From [Mycobacterium] fortunisiensis (lineage in GTDB: Bacteria; Actinomycetota; Actinomycetes; Mycobacteriales; Mycobacteriaceae): a DNA stretch of 64,000 bases. The stretch's first letter is position 1, and each line of letters begins with the position of its first letter. The notes below the pieces were generated by a model. The model was not told the origin of the DNA and made no database searches. It saw nothing but the letters and a program-made list of their open reading frames with translations. The position numbers and the translations under genes are program-made. Below are positions 41,733 to 51,424 of this stretch, in pieces. The stretch spans positions 62,001 to 126,000 of the forward strand of contig NZ_VOMB01000009.1 in NCBI RefSeq assembly GCF_019050325.1, in the 5' to 3' direction.

Positions 41733-43297
41733 CAATACGCTCCCAGATTCTTGGTGTCTTCATTCTCGATTTGATATAGAGAGGTTCCGTAGGGATTCCA
41801 AAGTGACAACGTCGCGTCGATCGAATCACCGCCTGAAAATGGGGACTGGAAGGCGCCGTAAGTTCCTGGCTGGCGGATCACCTCGGTGGGCACCGACCAT
41901 CCAGTCGTACCGGTCGTCGAAGAGCTTGTGAAGACGCCGCCATTCTCGTCGTTGAATGTCACCAGTACCTTGTTCTCATAGAAATGGACACTGGGTTCTC
42001 CGATGCCGCTGACTCCCGGCGGAGTCTTGATGACCGGGGGACTGCTGTTGGGATCCTGACCCGCGCTGAACTCCTTTCCGTTCCAGTATTCGTACTTCGA
42101 TGAGTCGGTGACGTACTGCTCGGGCACTCGTGCCACGTGCAGTCCGTCGTTGGTTCGGCCATCTTGAGTTCCGTAGGCGTATACGTAGCCGTCGTCTGCG
42201 GGGGCGAAGCTCTGCACTTGGAACGGATTGGAATAGCTGGAGTCGTTAGGCCAAGTAACGTTGGTTTTTTCCCACGTCTTGCCATTATCAATCGACTTCC
42301 ACAGTTCAGAACTTCTTGTCGCCCAGCCACTTTCTCCAGGTGGGCGTTGGCCAGGAGGTCCGTTCCAGTGATGGACATTCATAACCGAGGCGTACATGGT
42401 GCCGTCAGCGGTGTTGAAGGTCGACGTTGGGATTGTTGAGATATCTTCCCTACCGTCAGGGTCACTTTGAGGCGGAAAGGGGTCCTTCACCACTTCGTCC
42501 TGGACCCATTTTCCCGTCTCGTCCATCTTCCAGTAGATGATGCTGTTGTGACCGCCTTCGTCTGGGCGGGGACCCGGGCCGCCGTTTGTGTCGGGATTCA
42601 TCCCCGTGCCGGTATCCCCTTGTATCGTGAAGAGGCGACCGTCAGGAGTCATCCCCATGATGGAGAGGTCGGTATTCGGCACACCTACGCCGCCCTCGCC
42701 GGTCAGTGGGTCACCCGACCCTGCCATCGTCTGTTGGAACTCGAATTGGCTGTTATTGAAACCGTCTGGATCGATCCCTGGTCCGAACCCCGGTGCGCGT
42801 CTGGGGTCGTTGTCGGGAACATCGCCGCGGGCGATGGCTTCGAGGCTCTTGGCGAGTTGCTCGTCCTGGGTGAGGAAAGCCTTGATCATGCTTTGGGTAC
42901 ATGCTGTGAAAGTGGCAGCGGTATTTGCCCACCCTGCACCGGTCATCGGCGGACGTGGGGTGACAACGCCGTCGTCGGCGATATTGAAAATCTGGGACAG
43001 TGTGCTTACCCAGTTCAGTAGGACTTGACGGAGCGTGACAAGTGCCTGACCGCCGCTGAGCATTGCGGTTGCAAGCGCGTCGACAATCTCGTGCAAGCGG
43101 TGCTGTCGCTGAATATTTCGGTAGGCGTGACCGCGTGCGGCGTTGGCCGCCTCGCCCTTCCAGTGTTGCTCTAGGTCATGGACCGCAGCGACCTGTGAAC
43201 CAATAAGGGAGTCGAGTGTTTTGGCCTTGCCCTGAAGCTCGCGGCCCCCGTCGACAACCGCCTGAGGGTCTTGTGAACGGATCATCATGATCGACAC
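41732..43297 (-). CDS. WXG100-type N-terminal domain fused to a DUF4185-like propeller
   Basis: 521 aa. The N-terminal ~110 residues are helical with W46-x-G48 in EQHWKGEAANAARG between two long helices, as in ESX/type VII substrates; a second helical part runs to about 170. From about residue 215 repeated strands such as LSIMGMTPDGRLFTIQGDTG, DGTMYASVMNVHHWNG, SSELWKSIDNGKTWEKTNVT and DDGYVYAYGTQDGR suggest a beta-propeller of the DUF4185/sialidase-like kind. GTG 43297 follows AGGAGGTGG by 5 bp. Likely exported by an ESX system, which is not in this window. Target unknown. Confidence 0.75.
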   Translation of the reverse strand: MSIMMIRSQDPQAVVDGGRELQGKAKTLDSLIGSQVAAVHDLEQHWKGEAANAARGHAYRNIQRQHRLHEIVDALATAMLSGGQALVTLRQVLLNWVSTLSQIFNIADDGVVTPRPPMTGAGWANTAATFTACTQSMIKAFLTQDEQLAKSLEAIARGDVPDNDPRRAPGFGPGIDPDGFNNSQFEFQQTMAGSGDPLTGEGGVGVPNTDLSIMGMTPDGRLFTIQGDTGTGMNPDTNGGPGPRPDEGGHNSIIYWKMDETGKWVQDEVVKDPFPPQSDPDGREDISTIPTSTFNTADGTMYASVMNVHHWNGPPGQRPPGESGWATRSSELWKSIDNGKTWEKTNVTWPNDSSYSNPFQVQSFAPADDGYVYAYGTQDGRTNDGLHVARVPEQYVTDSSKYEYWNGKEFSAGQDPNSSPPVIKTPPGVSGIGEPSVHFYENKVLVTFNDENGGVFTSSSTTGTTGWSVPTEVIRQPGTYGAFQSPFSGGDSIDATLSLWNPYGTSLYQIENEDTKNLGAY

Positions 43298-43429
43298 CCG
43301 GCCACCTCCTGAAAGCACCAACGGGTGTCGTCAGTCTATGGCGGTTTGAAGATGCTAAGCCGGCAAAAGGCACGGGCTGGCATGCCGTTCGCCTGGAATG
43401 GAGGCGGCGGCCACCCGTGTCACATCAAC

Positions 43430-43489
43430 CGCGAGATCGACGCCAGGGTCGGTGCGGGCGAACTTTTACGACCCTGGCGTCGGTCTCGG
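43430..43489. repeat. Intergenic palindromic repeat, copy D
   Basis: Arms GAGATCGACGCCAGGGTCG and (reverse complement) GAGACCGACGCCAGGGTCG, 18 bp 3' of the flavin-oxidoreductase gene at 43507. Confidence 0.75.
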
Positions 43490-43506
43490 CGCAGAAAGAC
43501 TAAGGA

Positions 43507-44355
43507 CTAAACCAGCGAGGCCAGCTTGCCCGCGAGCCGCTCCACGTATCCGGCTACCTCGGACTCAGACTTGTCGGGCAGCCCGAACAACACCTCGGTG
43601 ACGCCCAGTTCGCGCCAGTGCGCCAGCTTTTCGGGGTCCGGCTTGAAGTCCAGCGCCACGATCTGGGGAGCGCCCGAGCGTCCGGCGGCGGCCCAGGTGT
43701 CCTGCAGCAGCTTGACCGGCTCGTCGATGTTGAAGTCGCGCGGCGTGGTGATCCAGCCGTCGGCGGACTTGGCGATCCACTTGAAGTTCTTCTCGGTGCC
43801 GGCCGCGCCCACCAGTACCGGGATGTGTGACTGCACCGGCTTGGGCCAGGCCCAGGACGGCCCGAAGTTCACGAATTCGCCTTCGTATGAGGCTTCTTCC
43901 TCGGTCCACAGCGCGCGCATGGCTTCCAGGTATTCGCGCAGCATGGTGCGACGCCGGCCGGGTGGCACGTTGTGATCGGCGAGTTCGTCGGTGTTCCAAC
44001 CGAATCCGACGCCCAATGACACACGTCCGCCGGACAGGTGGTCCAGGGTGGCGATGGATTTGGCCAGGGTGATCGGATCGTGTTCGACGGGCAGCGCCAC
44101 GGCCGTCGACAGCCGCACGCGGGAGGTCACGGCGCATGCGGTGCCCAGCGACACCCAGGGATCGAGCGTGCGCATGTAGCGGTCGTCGGGCAGGGATTCG
44201 TCACCGGTGGTGGGGTGAGCGGCCTCGCGCTTGATCGGGATGTGCGTGTGCTCGGGCACGTAGAACGTCGTGAAGCCGTGATCGTCGGCGAGTTTGGCGG
44301 CCTTGGCCGGGGCGATGCCGCGGTCACTGGTGAAGAGAACGAGCCCATAGTCCAT
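43507..44355 (-). CDS. LLM-class F420-dependent oxidoreductase (Rv0953c-like)
   Basis: 282-aa luciferase-like protein. MDYGLVLFTSDRGIAPAKAA, FYVPEHTHIP, TACAVTSRVRLSTAVALPVE and GGRVSLGVGFGWNTDELADH are standard for the F420-dependent TIGR03619-type group. ATG 44355 precedes the conserved block. A KstR-type palindrome lies 9 bp upstream, the same position as at the other flavin oxidoreductase (12218), suggesting that both respond to sterol-derived acyl-CoA (inference). Position next to sucCD matches Rv0953c apart from the inserted 36-43 kb block. Confidence 0.87.
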   Translation of the reverse strand: MDYGLVLFTSDRGIAPAKAAKLADDHGFTTFYVPEHTHIPIKREAAHPTTGDESLPDDRYMRTLDPWVSLGTACAVTSRVRLSTAVALPVEHDPITLAKSIATLDHLSGGRVSLGVGFGWNTDELADHNVPPGRRRTMLREYLEAMRALWTEEEASYEGEFVNFGPSWAWPKPVQSHIPVLVGAAGTEKNFKWIAKSADGWITTPRDFNIDEPVKLLQDTWAAAGRSGAPQIVALDFKPDPEKLAHWRELGVTEVLFGLPDKSESEVAGYVERLAGKLASLV

Positions 44356-44364
44356 GCCCAGAAT

Positions 44365-44378
44365 TAGAACGTGTTTCA
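44365..44378. promoter_or_regulatory. KstR-type operator
   Basis: TAGAACGTGTTTCA fits TnnAACnnGTTnnA; the first 11 bases are identical to those of the site at 12230. It lies 9 bp upstream of the ATG at 44355 and could also affect the divergent sfnG-like gene 107 bp away. Confidence 0.65.
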
Positions 44379-44484
44379 GTCGCGGTGGCAAGACGGACCG
44401 TCTCGTTAGCGTGCCGGCCGGAAGAAAACTTCACCGCGAGCGATACCCGCGACGGGCGCCGCGGCGTTTGCTGGGATCACCGGC

Positions 44485-45615
44485 ATGTCCACTGAACGCA
44501 TCGCCGATCACGTCAAGTTCGCCTACTGGGTGCCCAACGTCAGCGGTGGCCTGGTCACCAGCGATATCGAGCAGCGCACCGACTGGAACTACGAATACAA
44601 CAAGAAGCTGGCCCGGACCGCGGAGAACAACGGCTTCGAATATGCGCTGAGCCAGGTTCGCTACGAGGCCAGTTATGGCGCGGAATACCAGCATGAATCC
44701 ACCAGTTTCAGCCTGGCGCTATTGCTGGCGACCGAGCGGCTCAAAGTCATCGCCGCGGTTCACCCGGGTCTGTGGCAACCGGCGGTGCTGGCCAAACTGG
44801 GCGCCACCGCCGACCACCTCAGCAATGGCCGGTTCGCGGTCAACGTCGTCTCCGGATGGTTCAAAGACGAATTCACCCACCTGGGCGAACCGTGGCTCGA
44901 GCATGACGAGCGCTACCGGCGCAGCGCGGAATTCCTGCAGGTGTTGCGCAAGATCTGGACGGAGGACGACGTGGATTTCCGCGGCGACTTCTACCGCATC
45001 CACGATTTCACCCTCAAACCCAAACCGCTCAACACCCCGGAACGCCCCAACCCTGAGCTGTTCCAGGGCGGCAATTCCAGCGCGGCCCGCCGCAATGGCG
45101 GCTACCACGCCGACTGGTACTTCTCCAACGGCAAAGATTTCGACGGCCTCACCGAGCAGGTCGTGGAGGTGCGTGAGCACGCCCGCGCCGCCAACCGCGA
45201 GGTCAAGTTCGGGCTCAACGGCTTCATCATCGCCCGCGACACCGAACAAGAGGCAAAGGAGGCGCTCAAAGAGATCGTCGCCAAGGCCAACAAACCCGCG
45301 GTAGCGGGTTTCCGCAACGCGGTGCAACAGGCCGGGAATTCCACCGGTGACAAGAAAGGCATGTGGGCCGATTCGAGTTTCGAAGATCTGGTGCAGTACA
45401 ACGACGGCTTCCGCACCCAGTTGATCGGCACTCCCGAGCGGATCGCCGAAAGCATTGCCGCATACCGCAAACGTGGCGTCGATCTGATCCTCGGCGGATT
45501 CCTGCATTTCCAAGAGGAGATCGAATACTTCGGCGCCAAGGTGTTACCGCTTGTTCGCGAAATCGAGGCTGCGGAAACGGATTCCACCGATAACTCCGTG
45601 TTGGTATCAGCTTGA
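44485..45615 (+). CDS. sfnG: FMNH2-dependent dimethyl sulfone monooxygenase (SfnG-like)
   Basis: 376-aa luciferase-like two-component monooxygenase. HVKFAYWVPNVSGGLVTSDI, YALSQVRYEASYGAEYQHES, AAVHPGLWQPAVLAKLGATA and VNVVSGWFKDEFTHLGEPWL are strongly SfnG/SsuD-like, with SfnG favoured by overall pattern. SfnG turns dimethyl sulfone into methanesulfinate, allowing use of the sulfur. It needs a separate FMN reductase, not seen nearby. It is divergent from the F420-type gene. Together with the sulfonate-type ABC operon it hints at sulfur scavenging. Confidence 0.85.
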   Translation: MSTERIADHVKFAYWVPNVSGGLVTSDIEQRTDWNYEYNKKLARTAENNGFEYALSQVRYEASYGAEYQHESTSFSLALLLATERLKVIAAVHPGLWQPAVLAKLGATADHLSNGRFAVNVVSGWFKDEFTHLGEPWLEHDERYRRSAEFLQVLRKIWTEDDVDFRGDFYRIHDFTLKPKPLNTPERPNPELFQGGNSSAARRNGGYHADWYFSNGKDFDGLTEQVVEVREHARAANREVKFGLNGFIIARDTEQEAKEALKEIVAKANKPAVAGFRNAVQQAGNSTGDKKGMWADSSFEDLVQYNDGFRTQLIGTPERIAESIAAYRKRGVDLILGGFLHFQEEIEYFGAKVLPLVREIEAAETDSTDNSVLVSA

Positions 45616-45746
45616 GACCGTCCTGACACCAAGCACGCGCGCCCAGCACTCTGCCGGGTGCGCTAGCGTGGAAGCTCGAATCGCTCACGTGGTCGGTATT
45701 CATGCCTGCGTGACACGTCGCGAAGCTCGATAGCACAGGAGAGGTC

Positions 45747-46586
45747 ATGACCTACCCGCCCAGTAACCCCGGATACCCCCCGCCCGCACCGCAGTCGGGT
45801 TCGCAGTTCGATGCGACTCAGCAGTTCGCCAAGGCTGCCCCGGCTCAGATCCCGGCCGCCCCGGCTCCGGCGGCGCCCGGCGCGAACAACCTGTCCACGA
45901 TCTTGCTCGGGGTGGTGGCCGCTGCCGGTCTGCTGGTCTACCTGACCCGGTTCGCCCCGCTGCTGGACCTGGGTGGCTCGCAGGTCGCCGGGGACCCGAC
46001 GGGCTGGACCATCGACGCGTCCGTGCTGGCCGGTCTGCTGGCCGGTGTCGCCCTGCTGCCCAAGCAGAAGAACTGGACGGCGATCGTCGCGGTGGTCTCG
46101 ACGTTCTCGTTCCTGTCGGCGGTGTACTTCACGGTCGAGCTCAGCTCGGTGCTGGAGTGGGGCTTCTACCTCATCCTGGTCTTGACCCTGGTCCAGGCCG
46201 GTGCCGCGATCACCGCGCTGCTGTTCGACGCCGGCGTCATCACGCCTCCGGCGCCCAAGCCGCAGTTCGAGCAGCAGCAGTACGGCGGTCAGTACGGTGG
46301 CCCGTCGCAGTACTACGGCCAGCAGCAGCAGCCGCAGGGCGGCCAGCCCTACCAGCAGCGCCCCGGCTACCCGTCGCAGTACGGCGGTTACACCGGCGCG
46401 CCGGGCACCGGTGGTTACCCGGTGCAGGCCCCGCAGGGTCAGCAGGGTCAGCAGCCGAGCGGCCCGCCGACGCCTCCGACCGGCTACCCGACCTACGGTC
46501 AGCCGCAGCAGTCGAACCCCTCGACGCCGGCACAGCCGCAGGCACAGCAGTCGTCTTCACAGCAATCTGGCCCTGCGCCGTCGTAA
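45747..46586 (+). CDS. DUF5336 membrane protein (34-kDa antigen, Rv0954-like)
   Basis: 279 aa. A Pro/Ala-rich cytosolic N-terminus (1-45), four predicted membrane helices (about 48-68, 88-104, 110-132, 138-160), then a Gln/Pro/Gly/Tyr-rich low-complexity tail of about 110 residues (QYGGQYGGPSQYYGQQQQPQ). The homologue Rv0954 has been reported to associate with the mycobacterial divisome, and the next gene is perM, whose product supports FtsB. ATG 45747 has AGGAGAGG upstream. Head of the Rv0954-perM-purN-purH block. Confidence 0.9.
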   Translation: MTYPPSNPGYPPPAPQSGSQFDATQQFAKAAPAQIPAAPAPAAPGANNLSTILLGVVAAAGLLVYLTRFAPLLDLGGSQVAGDPTGWTIDASVLAGLLAGVALLPKQKNWTAIVAVVSTFSFLSAVYFTVELSSVLEWGFYLILVLTLVQAGAAITALLFDAGVITPPAPKPQFEQQQYGGQYGGPSQYYGQQQQPQGGQPYQQRPGYPSQYGGYTGAPGTGGYPVQAPQGQQGQQPSGPPTPPTGYPTYGQPQQSNPSTPAQPQAQQSSSQQSGPAPS

Positions 46587-46646
46587 GCTGATCGGCGCGT
46601 GCGCTTCGGTGCGTACGCGCGATCATTGCGAGGAGCAGCCCAGCAC

Positions 46647-48095
46647 GTGAGTAACCGGCCAGTCGGCACCCGCCAGGCACGTGAATTGCTCAGGGTCGCG
46701 TTCGGGCCGTCGGTCGTAGCGCTGGTGATCATCGCCGCGGTTGTGTTGTTGCAGCTGCTGATCGCCAACAGCGATATGACCGGCGCGCTCGGCGCGATCG
46801 CCAGCATGTGGCTGGGCGTGCACCAGGTGCCGGTATCCATCGGCGGCGCTGAACTGGGCGTGATGCCGCTGCTGCCGGTGCTGGCGATGATCTGGGGCAC
46901 CGCGCGCACCACAGCCGCGGCCACCACACCCAACTCGTCCTGGTTCGTCACGCGCTGGGTGGTGGCCTCTGCACTTGGCGGGCCGATCCTGGTGGCCGCC
47001 ATCCTGCTGGCCGTCATTCACGATGCGGCTTCGGTGATCGGTGAACTGCAGACCCCGAGTGCGCTGCGGGCGTTCTGCAGCGTGCTGGCGGTGCACGTGA
47101 TCGGCGCGGCGATCGGCGTCGGCTCGAAGGTGGGCAGACGCACACTCGCGGCCTCGCCGCTGCCCGATTGGTTGCCCGACGCGATCCGCGCTGCGGCTGC
47201 CGGGGTGCTGGCCCTGTTCGGGCTTTCCGGTGCGGTGACGGCGTTGTCGCTGGTGGTGCACTGGGGCACGATGCACGATCTGTTCGCGATCACCGACAGT
47301 CTGTTCGGCCAGCTCAGCCTGACGCTGCTGTCGATGCTCTACATCCCCAACGTGATCGTGGGCACCTGCGCCATGGCGGTGGGCTCCAGTGCCCACGTCG
47401 GGCTGGCCACCTTCAGTTCGTTCACGGTGTTCGGCGGCGACATCCCCGCGGTGCCGGTGCTGGCCGCGGTGCCGGCGCCGCCGCTGGGCCCGATCTGGGT
47501 GGCGCTGCTGATCGTGGGGGCGGCCTCGGCGGTGGCGCTGGGCCAGCAGTGTGCGCGACGTCCGCTGCCGGTCGGTGCGGCCACCGGGAAGTTGCTGGTG
47601 GCCTCGGTGCTGGCGGCGGCGACGATGGCGCTGGCCGGGCACGCCGGCGGCGGCCGGTTGGGCAATTTCGGTGAGGTCGGGGTGGACCAGGCGACGTTCG
47701 CGCCTGCGGTGTTCCTGTGGTTCGCCGGGATCGGCGGGCTGACGGTCGCCATGTCCGGCGGCCTGACCCGCAAACCGCGTCCGGTGACCCCGCCTGCACC
47801 GGTGGCGCCGAAAGCCCAGCCGGAGCCCGAACCGGAACCGGAATCCGACGTCGAGCCCGAGGAACCGTTGGTGTCGTGGACGGCCGAGGAGGCCGAGGAA
47901 CCCGACACGGAGGAAGCTGAACCCGACGATTATGTCGACGGCTACGTCGAGTACGACGACGTGCAGGAAACGGTGTACGAGCCCAGCGCTCGGCCCCATG
48001 ACGACCTCGACGAGGATCCCGAGGATCACTTCATCGTCGACGACATCCCCGGCCACCCGGCGACCGGCGATCAGCCGCGCCGCGCGGACGACTAG
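46647..48095 (+). CDS. perM: PerM-like integral membrane protein (DUF6350; Rv0955-like)
   Basis: 482 aa with about nine or ten membrane helices up to residue 400, then an acidic cytosolic tail ([40 protein letters not shown]). PerM is needed for M. tuberculosis persistence and stabilises the divisome protein FtsB. GTG 46647 ([15 protein letters not shown]) is preferred; the in-frame GTG at 46599 would overlap the ribosome-site region AGGAG at 46631. The gene begins 60 bp after the Rv0954-type gene. Confidence 0.87.
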   Translation: MSNRPVGTRQARELLRVAFGPSVVALVIIAAVVLLQLLIANSDMTGALGAIASMWLGVHQVPVSIGGAELGVMPLLPVLAMIWGTARTTAAATTPNSSWFVTRWVVASALGGPILVAAILLAVIHDAASVIGELQTPSALRAFCSVLAVHVIGAAIGVGSKVGRRTLAASPLPDWLPDAIRAAAAGVLALFGLSGAVTALSLVVHWGTMHDLFAITDSLFGQLSLTLLSMLYIPNVIVGTCAMAVGSSAHVGLATFSSFTVFGGDIPAVPVLAAVPAPPLGPIWVALLIVGAASAVALGQQCARRPLPVGAATGKLLVASVLAAATMALAGHAGGGRLGNFGEVGVDQATFAPAVFLWFAGIGGLTVAMSGGLTRKPRPVTPPAPVAPKAQPEPEPEPESDVEPEEPLVSWTAEEAEEPDTEEAEPDDYVDGYVEYDDVQETVYEPSARPHDDLDEDPEDHFIVDDIPGHPATGDQPRRADD

Positions 48096-48098
48096 GCT
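48093..48098 (+). promoter_or_regulatory. Possible -10 of an internal leaderless purN promoter
   Basis: TAGGCT lies exactly 7 bp before the purN GTG, shares the perM stop codon, and there is no ribosome site. This suggests purN has its own leaderless transcript in addition to read-through. Confidence 0.4.
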
Positions 48099-48105
48099 GC
48101 TGCGC

Positions 48106-48738
48106 GTGCAGCAACCGCTACAAGTGCCTCCGAGTGCACCGGCACGGCTGGTAGTGCTGGCTTCGGGGACAGGCTCGTTGCTCGCCTCGCTACTGGCCGC
48201 CGCCGTCGACGACTATCCCGCCCGGGTGGTGGCGGTCGGAACCGACCGTGACTGTGCCGCGCTGGAGATCGCGTCGGCCGCCGGGGTGCCGTCGTACACG
48301 GTGCGGCTGGGCGACCACCCCGACCGCGACGCCTGGGACGCCGCCGTCACCGCGGCCACCGCCGAACATCGGCCGGATCTCGTCGTCTCGGCCGGGTTCA
48401 TGAAAATTCTGGGCGGCCAGTTCCTTTCCCGCTTTCCCGGCCGGGTGGTCAACACCCACCCGGCGTTGCTGCCCGCGTTCCCGGGGGCGCATGCGGTGCC
48501 CGACGCGCTGGCCTACGGCGTGCGGGTGACCGGTTGCACGGTGCATCTGGTGGATTCCGGGGTGGACACCGGACCGATTCTGGCCCAACAGGCCATCGAG
48601 GTGCTCGATGATGACATCGAAGAGACTTTGCACGAACGCATCAAGGTGGTCGAACGACGACTGCTGGTCGATGTGTTGGCCGCGCTGGCAACCCGCGGCG
48701 TGACCTGGACGGGACGAAAGGCAACCTTCGGATGTTGA
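48106..48738 (+). CDS. purN: Phosphoribosylglycinamide formyltransferase
   Basis: 210 aa; N10-formyl-THF dependent formylation of GAR, third step of purine synthesis. [17 protein letters not shown] is the phosphate-binding loop; [18 protein letters not shown] holds catalytic Asn/His and [18 protein letters not shown] the catalytic Asp. GTG 48106 starts just before the conserved strand. It is followed after 10 bp by purH. Confidence 0.96.
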   Translation: MQQPLQVPPSAPARLVVLASGTGSLLASLLAAAVDDYPARVVAVGTDRDCAALEIASAAGVPSYTVRLGDHPDRDAWDAAVTAATAEHRPDLVVSAGFMKILGGQFLSRFPGRVVNTHPALLPAFPGAHAVPDALAYGVRVTGCTVHLVDSGVDTGPILAQQAIEVLDDDIEETLHERIKVVERRLLVDVLAALATRGVTWTGRKATFGC

Positions 48739-48748
48739 GGATGGCAGC

Positions 48749-50311
48749 GTGAGCGAGAAGAAACCGATCCGGCGGGCGCTGATCAGTGTCTACGACAAGA
48801 CCGGCCTGGCCGATCTGGCGCGGGGCCTGCACGAGGCCGGCGTGGCGATCGTCTCCACCGGTTCGACTGCGAAAACCATTGCCGCCACCGGTGTTCCGGT
48901 GACCCCCGTCGAGGATGTGACGGGCTTCCCGGAGGTGCTCGACGGCCGGGTCAAGACCCTGCACCCGCGGGTACACGCTGGGCTGCTGGCCGACACCCGC
49001 AAGCCCGAACACGTTGCGGCGCTGGCCGAGCTCGAGGTCGAGGCCTTCGAGCTGGTGGTGGTGAACCTCTACCCGTTCTCCGAGACCGTGGAGTCGGGGG
49101 CGTCGGTGGACGAGTGCGTCGAGCAGATCGACATCGGCGGGCCCTCGATGGTGCGTGCCGCCGCGAAGAACCATCCGAGCGTGGCCGTGGTGGTCGATCC
49201 GCTGGGCTATGACGGGGTGCTGGCCGCGGTGCGGGCCGGCGGCTTCACGCTCGAGGAGCGGAAGAAGTTGGCGTCGTTGGCTTTCCGGCACACCGCCGAG
49301 TACGACGTGGCCGTGGCGTCCTGGATGGGGTCGACGCTGGCGCCGGAACAGCCCGCACAGCCCCTGCCCGCGTGGTTCGGCGGTACCTGGCATCGCAGCG
49401 CGGTGCTGCGCTACGGCGAGAACCCACATCAGCAGGCCGCGGTGTACCGCGACGATTCCGCGTGGCCCGGGCTGGCCCAGGCCGAGCAGCTGCACGGCAA
49501 GGAGATGTCCTACAACAACTACACCGATGCCGACGCGGCGTGGCGGGCGGCGTTCGACCACGAAGAGATCTGCGTGGCGATCATCAAGCACGCCAACCCA
49601 TGTGGCATCGCCATCTCGGCGGAATCGGTGGCTGACGCGCATCGCAAGGCCCACGAGTGCGACCCGCTGAGCGCGTTCGGCGGAGTGATCGCGTCCAACA
49701 CCGAGGTCAGCGTCGAGATGGCCGAGACCGTGGCCGACATCTTCACCGAGGTGATCATCGCCCCGGCGTATGAGGCCGGTGCCGTGGAAGTGTTGGCCCG
49801 CAAGAAGAACATCCGCATCCTGGTGGCCTCGGAGCCGTTGGTGGGTGGCATCGAGATGCGCCAGATCAGTGGCGGGGTGCTGCTGCAGCAGCGCGACGCG
49901 CTGGACGCCGAGGGCGACGATCCGGCCAATTGGACACTGGCCACCGGCGAGCCGGCCGACCCGCAGACGCTGAGCGATCTGGTGTTCGCCTGGCGGGCGT
50001 GCCGCGCGGTGAAGTCCAACGCGATCGTGGTCGCCAAGGACGGTGCCACCGTGGGCGTCGGGATGGGACAGGTGAATCGTGTCGACGCCGCCGGCCTGGC
50101 CGTGCAGCGTGCCGGCGATCGCGTGGCGGGCGCTGTCGCGGCCTCCGATGCGTTCTTCCCGTTCCCCGATGGGCTGGAGACCCTGACGAACGCGGGCGTC
50201 AAGGCGATCGTGCATCCGGGTGGATCGGTGCGTGACGCTGAGGTGACCGCAGCTGCCGAAGCCGCGGGTATCTCGTTGTACCTCACCGGTGCACGGCATT
50301 TCGCGCACTAG
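48749..50311 (+). CDS. purH: Bifunctional AICAR transformylase/IMP cyclohydrolase
   Basis: 520 aa, the last two steps to IMP. The N-terminal MGS-like cyclohydrolase domain ([29 protein letters not shown]) ends near residue 200; the transformylase domain includes [14 protein letters not shown] and the catalytic Lys-His in [11 protein letters not shown]. Normal length. Co-transcribed with purN. Equivalent to Rv0957. Confidence 0.97.
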   Translation: MSEKKPIRRALISVYDKTGLADLARGLHEAGVAIVSTGSTAKTIAATGVPVTPVEDVTGFPEVLDGRVKTLHPRVHAGLLADTRKPEHVAALAELEVEAFELVVVNLYPFSETVESGASVDECVEQIDIGGPSMVRAAAKNHPSVAVVVDPLGYDGVLAAVRAGGFTLEERKKLASLAFRHTAEYDVAVASWMGSTLAPEQPAQPLPAWFGGTWHRSAVLRYGENPHQQAAVYRDDSAWPGLAQAEQLHGKEMSYNNYTDADAAWRAAFDHEEICVAIIKHANPCGIAISAESVADAHRKAHECDPLSAFGGVIASNTEVSVEMAETVADIFTEVIIAPAYEAGAVEVLARKKNIRILVASEPLVGGIEMRQISGGVLLQQRDALDAEGDDPANWTLATGEPADPQTLSDLVFAWRACRAVKSNAIVVAKDGATVGVGMGQVNRVDAAGLAVQRAGDRVAGAVAASDAFFPFPDGLETLTNAGVKAIVHPGGSVRDAEVTAAAEAAGISLYLTGARHFAH

Positions 50312-50342
50312 TTGCTCGGGGCTGCTGCGCAGCTTGCCCTCA

Positions 50343-50405
50343 CGCCGTTTTCTACGTGTGGGTCGTTGATCGCGTGGTGCAGCGACCCTTGGGTAGAAAT
50401 CGGCG
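50343..50405. repeat. Intergenic palindromic repeat, copy E
   Basis: Arms CGCCGTTTTCTACGTGTGGG and (reverse complement) CGCCGATTTCTACCCAAGGG; 31 bp 3' of purH. Confidence 0.75.
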
Positions 50406-50526
50406 TAGCACTGGCAGCGCTGGCGCTGCGTGGCATAGATCCACAGGGTGAATTTCATCCACAGCCTGGGGCGCAGCTGCTTGCCGGGGCCGGTGATCCG
50501 TCGGTCGTGGCGTTGATCGTCAGCCC

Positions 50527-51387
50527 ATGAGCATCCCTTTCATCGGGCCCGAGGCGCTCGCGGCGGGCAGTCTCACTCGAGCGCAGCTGCGATGGCGATA
50601 CACCTCGGCGCATCCACGCGTCTACCTGCCTAACGGTGCCACCCGAAACCTGAAGTCAAACACCTTGGCCGCGTGGCTGTGGACCGGCAGGCGCGGGATC
50701 ATCGCCGGCCGGGCCGCCGCGGCCCTTCATGGCGCGGAGTGGGTTGACGACGACATCCCGATTGAGCTGATCACCGAACACGGGCGTCGCCGGCCCGGCA
50801 TCATCGTGCGTGAGGAACGCATCAGGCCCGACGAGGTTTGCCAGATCGGCGATTTCAGCGTCACCACACCGCTGCGCACGGCGCTTGACCTCGCACGTTT
50901 TCTTCCGCGTGACGCGGCCGTCGCACACCTCGACGCGCTGGCCATCGCCACCGGCGTCGAAGCCGGTCCGGTTCTCGAATTGGCGGGCCGATATCGCGGG
51001 CTACGTGGAATACGAAGTGCCCGAACAGCACTTGATTTGATGGATCCCGGTGGGCAATCGCCGAGGGAGACCTGGCTGCGGCTGTTGCTCATCGATGCGG
51101 GTTTTCGACGGCCGCGCACGCAGATTCGCGTGACCGACGGCTTCAACGAGGCGTTCCTCGACATGGGGTATGACGACGTCAAGGTGGGCCTGGATTATGA
51201 AGGCAAGCACCACGCGACGAATCGTCCGCGTGTTGTGCACGACATCGGCCGGGGTGAGCTCATCGAACGTGAGGGCTGGATCGACATCCGCGTCGTGGTC
51301 GAACACAGCAAGGCGTTCATCCTGCACCGGGTTCGCGAAGCCTTTGCCCGCCGGGGTGGTTCGCCGTTTTCCACCTCAGGGTCGTGA
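50527..51387 (+). CDS. AbiEi/DUF559-like protein with predicted Vsr-type nuclease fold
   Basis: 286 aa. The N-terminus (LTRAQLRWRYTSAHPRVYLP) resembles the winged-helix of AbiEi-type antitoxins; the middle has TTPLRTALDLARFLPRDAAV. The C-terminus carries a restriction-endonuclease-like core, PRETWLRLLLIDAGFRRPRT followed by FLDMGYDDVKVGLDYEGKHH, i.e. E...D...ExK as in Vsr/DUF559 nucleases. Such proteins occur in many copies in mycobacteria and their role is unknown. The stop codon lies inside a palindromic repeat (copy F), so the last residues SPFSTSGS are repeat-encoded, suggesting the repeat inserted at or reshaped the 3' end. Confidence 0.75.
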   Translation: MSIPFIGPEALAAGSLTRAQLRWRYTSAHPRVYLPNGATRNLKSNTLAAWLWTGRRGIIAGRAAAALHGAEWVDDDIPIELITEHGRRRPGIIVREERIRPDEVCQIGDFSVTTPLRTALDLARFLPRDAAVAHLDALAIATGVEAGPVLELAGRYRGLRGIRSARTALDLMDPGGQSPRETWLRLLLIDAGFRRPRTQIRVTDGFNEAFLDMGYDDVKVGLDYEGKHHATNRPRVVHDIGRGELIEREGWIDIRVVVEHSKAFILHRVREAFARRGGSPFSTSGS

Positions 51388-51424
51388 TCCTGCGGCCGTC
51401 ACAGCCCTAGCGTAGAAAGCGGCG
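51362..51424. repeat. Intergenic palindromic repeat, copy F (overlaps a gene end)
   Basis: Arms CGCCGTTTTCCACCTCAGGG and (reverse complement) CGCCGCTTTCTACGCTAGGG. The left arm is part of the DUF559-like reading frame. Confidence 0.75.
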
